From contig VBOC01000136.1 in the NCBI GenBank assembly GCA_005877655.1, positions 8,540 through 15,202 of the forward strand: a DNA stretch of 6,663 nucleotides. Direction: 5' to 3'. The stretch comes from Ignavibacteria bacterium (GTDB lineage Bacteria; Bacteroidota; Ignavibacteria; UBA10030; SZUA-254). The notes below the pieces were generated by a model that was not told where the DNA came from, searched no databases, and worked only from the letters and a program-made list of their open reading frames with translations. Of the stretch, positions 4,941-6,663 are shown piece by piece; positions within the stretch are counted from its first letter, which is position 1; each line of letters opens with the position of its first letter. The position numbers and the translations under genes were made by a program.

Positions 4941-6613
4941 TCGGGCGTGATCCCCCGGGCCGATTCAAGGCCCATCTTTCGCAGGTACGGGCCGCTCTCC
5001 AGCGATTTCCCCGTCGCGTCGCGAATGCGCTCGGTCCACTCTTCGGTTTCTCCGGACTCGTACAGGTGAGCGCTGATCCACTCCGCGAGACGGCGGTTGT
5101 GGCACTTTTGGTCCCCGAACTTGCTCGACAACGCTTCCTGAAGCTGTGTGGCGATCATCCCCGCCAACACGTAGTTTTGATAATAGCAGGGGTATGAGGT
5201 GTACCAGATCGAGGACGCGAATTGGTGCGATTCTTCGGGGTCGAGATCGACGAGCAGGTATTTTTTGAACATCTCCCGCTCCAGGGCTGTCATATCCTGA
5301 TCCGGGTCTCCGTACATCTGATACTCGATGAAGAAATCTTTCAACAGTCGCCGCAACCGGTAGAGGGTCGGTATCCCCCGGTTCCTGATATACCGTTCGA
5401 TCTGCTTCGGTTTCAGATCGGTATACTCTGCAAGCCAGAGCGAGTCGTCGGTGAACTCTCCCTGCATATCCGCAACCCCCTCCTCGTACGCCGCGCATTG
5501 CGCGCCGGGGATCCATTCATATCCTTTCAGGATCGGATACTCAACGCGCGTGTGCACGGCTTTGAGCGAATGCCCATACTCGTGAAACGCGACGGCATAG
5601 AAGCCCTTGCCTTTCGTCGGATTCACGAGGAAGCGGGAATCGGTGGGGATCTGGATGGCAAGGCTCAGGCCGCCGTAGGGAATGTCCCGAACGACTTCTT
5701 TGATGGGAAGCGAGTCGACATTAAATCCTATCGCCTTCTGAAATTGGTGCAGGGTCGTGAATACCTCCTCCGGCGGGAAATACTTGTCCGGGAGCTGGAC
5801 CGCCTCCCGGAGCGAGAAATCAAAATCCCACGGCCCGAAATCCGAGACATGGAGTTTTTTCTTCGCCGATAGGATGAACTCCTCGAAAGGTCCGCGGGTT
5901 TCCTCCTCCAGGTTGTTCATCGTATTGAGAAGCCATTTTTCGTCGATCGCCTGAAGCTGGAGAACAAGCGAATAAAAGTTCGGGTAGCCGAAGAGCCGGG
6001 CCTCGTCGTTCCGGAGCTTTACAAGCCGAAGGAGGTCGTCCGCCGTTACGGACGAAATCTGAGATCCGAGAGCCCAGAGCGCGTGACGGCGATTCTGATT
6101 CCGCTCCTGCCTTAAAAGTTCGCCGGCTTGTGCGCGTGTAAGAACGGAGTCGTCCGCTTTCAATTTAAAGTCGGTGATCGTTTGCTGCAGCCGATTTTCA
6201 AGCCGCGCAATGTTCGAATCGGCGTAAATCGTGCCGCCGATGAAGCACCGGTGCCATAGCTCGAGCCTTCTTGCAAGCTGTTTGTCGGCCAGGGACGGCG
6301 ACCTCCTCCTCCACTCCTCGATAACCGCGCGGGCTCCGGTGTCGGCAAAGAGAGCGGCAAAGCCCGCCTTTGCCGCATTCAGATCGTAGGAGGATTCCTT
6401 CGAGTAGCTGTTCCAGTTGGCGACCCCCATTCTGATGCAGGCGTCCTCGTAATTCTTCTCGAGTGAGTCGAGGTAGACGTAGAGGTCGCTCTTTGAATTC
6501 ACCTCGAGTCTGTTCGTGTCTTGATCGGCGTTTCTCATACAGGAATTATTCACAGACATCAGGATGCAGCTAACGCAAGAGGCGGCAACGACGCGATGAA
6601 GCAGCGAGACCAT
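4937..6613 (-). CDS. M2/M3-type zinc metallopeptidase, exported
   Basis: The 558-residue protein is a gluzincin-type peptidase. HEYGH (residues 344-348) supplies two zinc-binding histidines and the catalytic glutamate. About 30 residues later YEEGVADM supplies the third ligand, probably E378, with D382 at the E-x3-D spacing seen in angiotensin-converting-enzyme-like M2 peptidases. A Tyr-rich helix (YTSYPCYYQNYVLAG, 471-485) probably provides substrate-binding tyrosines. The mostly helical N-terminal part fits the clam-like M2/M3/M32 architecture, whose members usually cut oligopeptides. The N-terminus (MVSLLHRVVAASCVSCILMS) looks like a signal peptide or anchor. Cys13, Cys16 and Cys25 are present, but none has a good lipobox. 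The start at 6613 has no clear Shine-Dalgarno. The stop overlaps the TTG start of the next gene, so the two are probably co-transcribed and coupled. The metallopeptidase call is firm; assignment to M2 versus M3 is not. Confidence 0.85.
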   Translation of the reverse strand: MVSLLHRVVAASCVSCILMSVNNSCMRNADQDTNRLEVNSKSDLYVYLDSLEKNYEDACIRMGVANWNSYSKESSYDLNAAKAGFAALFADTGARAVIEEWRRRSPSLADKQLARRLELWHRCFIGGTIYADSNIARLENRLQQTITDFKLKADDSVLTRAQAGELLRQERNQNRRHALWALGSQISSVTADDLLRLVKLRNDEARLFGYPNFYSLVLQLQAIDEKWLLNTMNNLEEETRGPFEEFILSAKKKLHVSDFGPWDFDFSLREAVQLPDKYFPPEEVFTTLHQFQKAIGFNVDSLPIKEVVRDIPYGGLSLAIQIPTDSRFLVNPTKGKGFYAVAFHEYGHSLKAVHTRVEYPILKGYEWIPGAQCAAYEEGVADMQGEFTDDSLWLAEYTDLKPKQIERYIRNRGIPTLYRLRRLLKDFFIEYQMYGDPDQDMTALEREMFKKYLLVDLDPEESHQFASSIWYTSYPCYYQNYVLAGMIATQLQEALSSKFGDQKCHNRRLAEWISAHLYESGETEEWTERIRDATGKSLESGPYLRKMGLESARGITPD

Positions 6614-6634
6614 GTGTCAAGAGGCGTGCGAAGT

Positions 6635-6663
6635 CGTATACTTGTGGCACGTAAGATAGGGAA
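6635..6663 (-). promoter_or_regulatory. Possible promoter of the metallopeptidase gene
   Basis: On the minus strand TTCCCT (6658-6663) is followed after 17 bases by TATACG (6635-6640), placing a start about 15-20 nt before the ATG at 6613. The -35 is poor and lies at the window edge, so this is only suggestive. Confidence 0.25.

Noticed and set aside
4978..5516. 183-aa Arg-rich minus-strand frame inside the metallopeptidase gene
   Set aside because: It is an alternative-frame shadow of the HEYGH-containing peptidase, which is clearly the real product.

Overview
This 6.7 kb stretch of bacterial chromosome has moderately high GC and dense coding on both strands. A Bacteroidota/Ignavibacteria-like (FCB group) source fits best. 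The reasons are the divergent Rpb6-type RNA polymerase omega subunit, a secreted beta-barrel-like protein whose signal peptide ends in IAQ, and promoters whose -10 elements resemble TAnnTTG. This assignment is inference from protein style only, since no rRNA or other marker gene is present.

Left part (1-1418, minus strand): yicC, then rpoZ, then coaBC (which runs off the left edge), closely spaced and read leftward as a probable operon. Facing away from them is rqcH (1611-3329, plus strand), the NFACT-family ribosome-quality-control factor. rqcH, yicC, rpoZ and coaBC also sit near one another in Bacillus subtilis (yloA, yloC, yloH, yloI), so this is an old conserved neighbourhood. The guanylate kinase gene gmk, normally between yicC and rpoZ, is absent. 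The roughly 190 bp divergent control region has a good sigma70-type promoter for each side. Between the two promoters lie tandem TTGTCCAC motifs that resemble DnaA boxes and overlap a small palindrome.

Middle part (3339-4262, plus strand): a strong promoter and a clear ribosome binding site precede a small exported protein that looks like an outer-membrane beta-barrel but stops before any recognisable last strand. Directly after it is a gene fossil. The first 23 or so codons of an ArsC/Spx-type thioredoxin-fold reductase are joined out of frame to its last 11 codons, with the centre of the gene missing.

Right part (4201-6613, minus strand): a zinc metallopeptidase of the M2/M3 type (HEYGH with a downstream Glu), exported or membrane-anchored. 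It overlaps a small downstream gene of unknown function that begins with TTG inside the peptidase stop codon. That downstream gene is interrupted by a single-base frameshift in a GC-rich run. The three damaged or shortened genes all lie between about 4040 and 4650, so this short convergent zone looks like a decay spot, or else contains sequence errors. No tRNA, rRNA, CRISPR array, insertion sequence or convincing rho-independent terminator was seen, and no gene-free stretch exceeds 300 bases.
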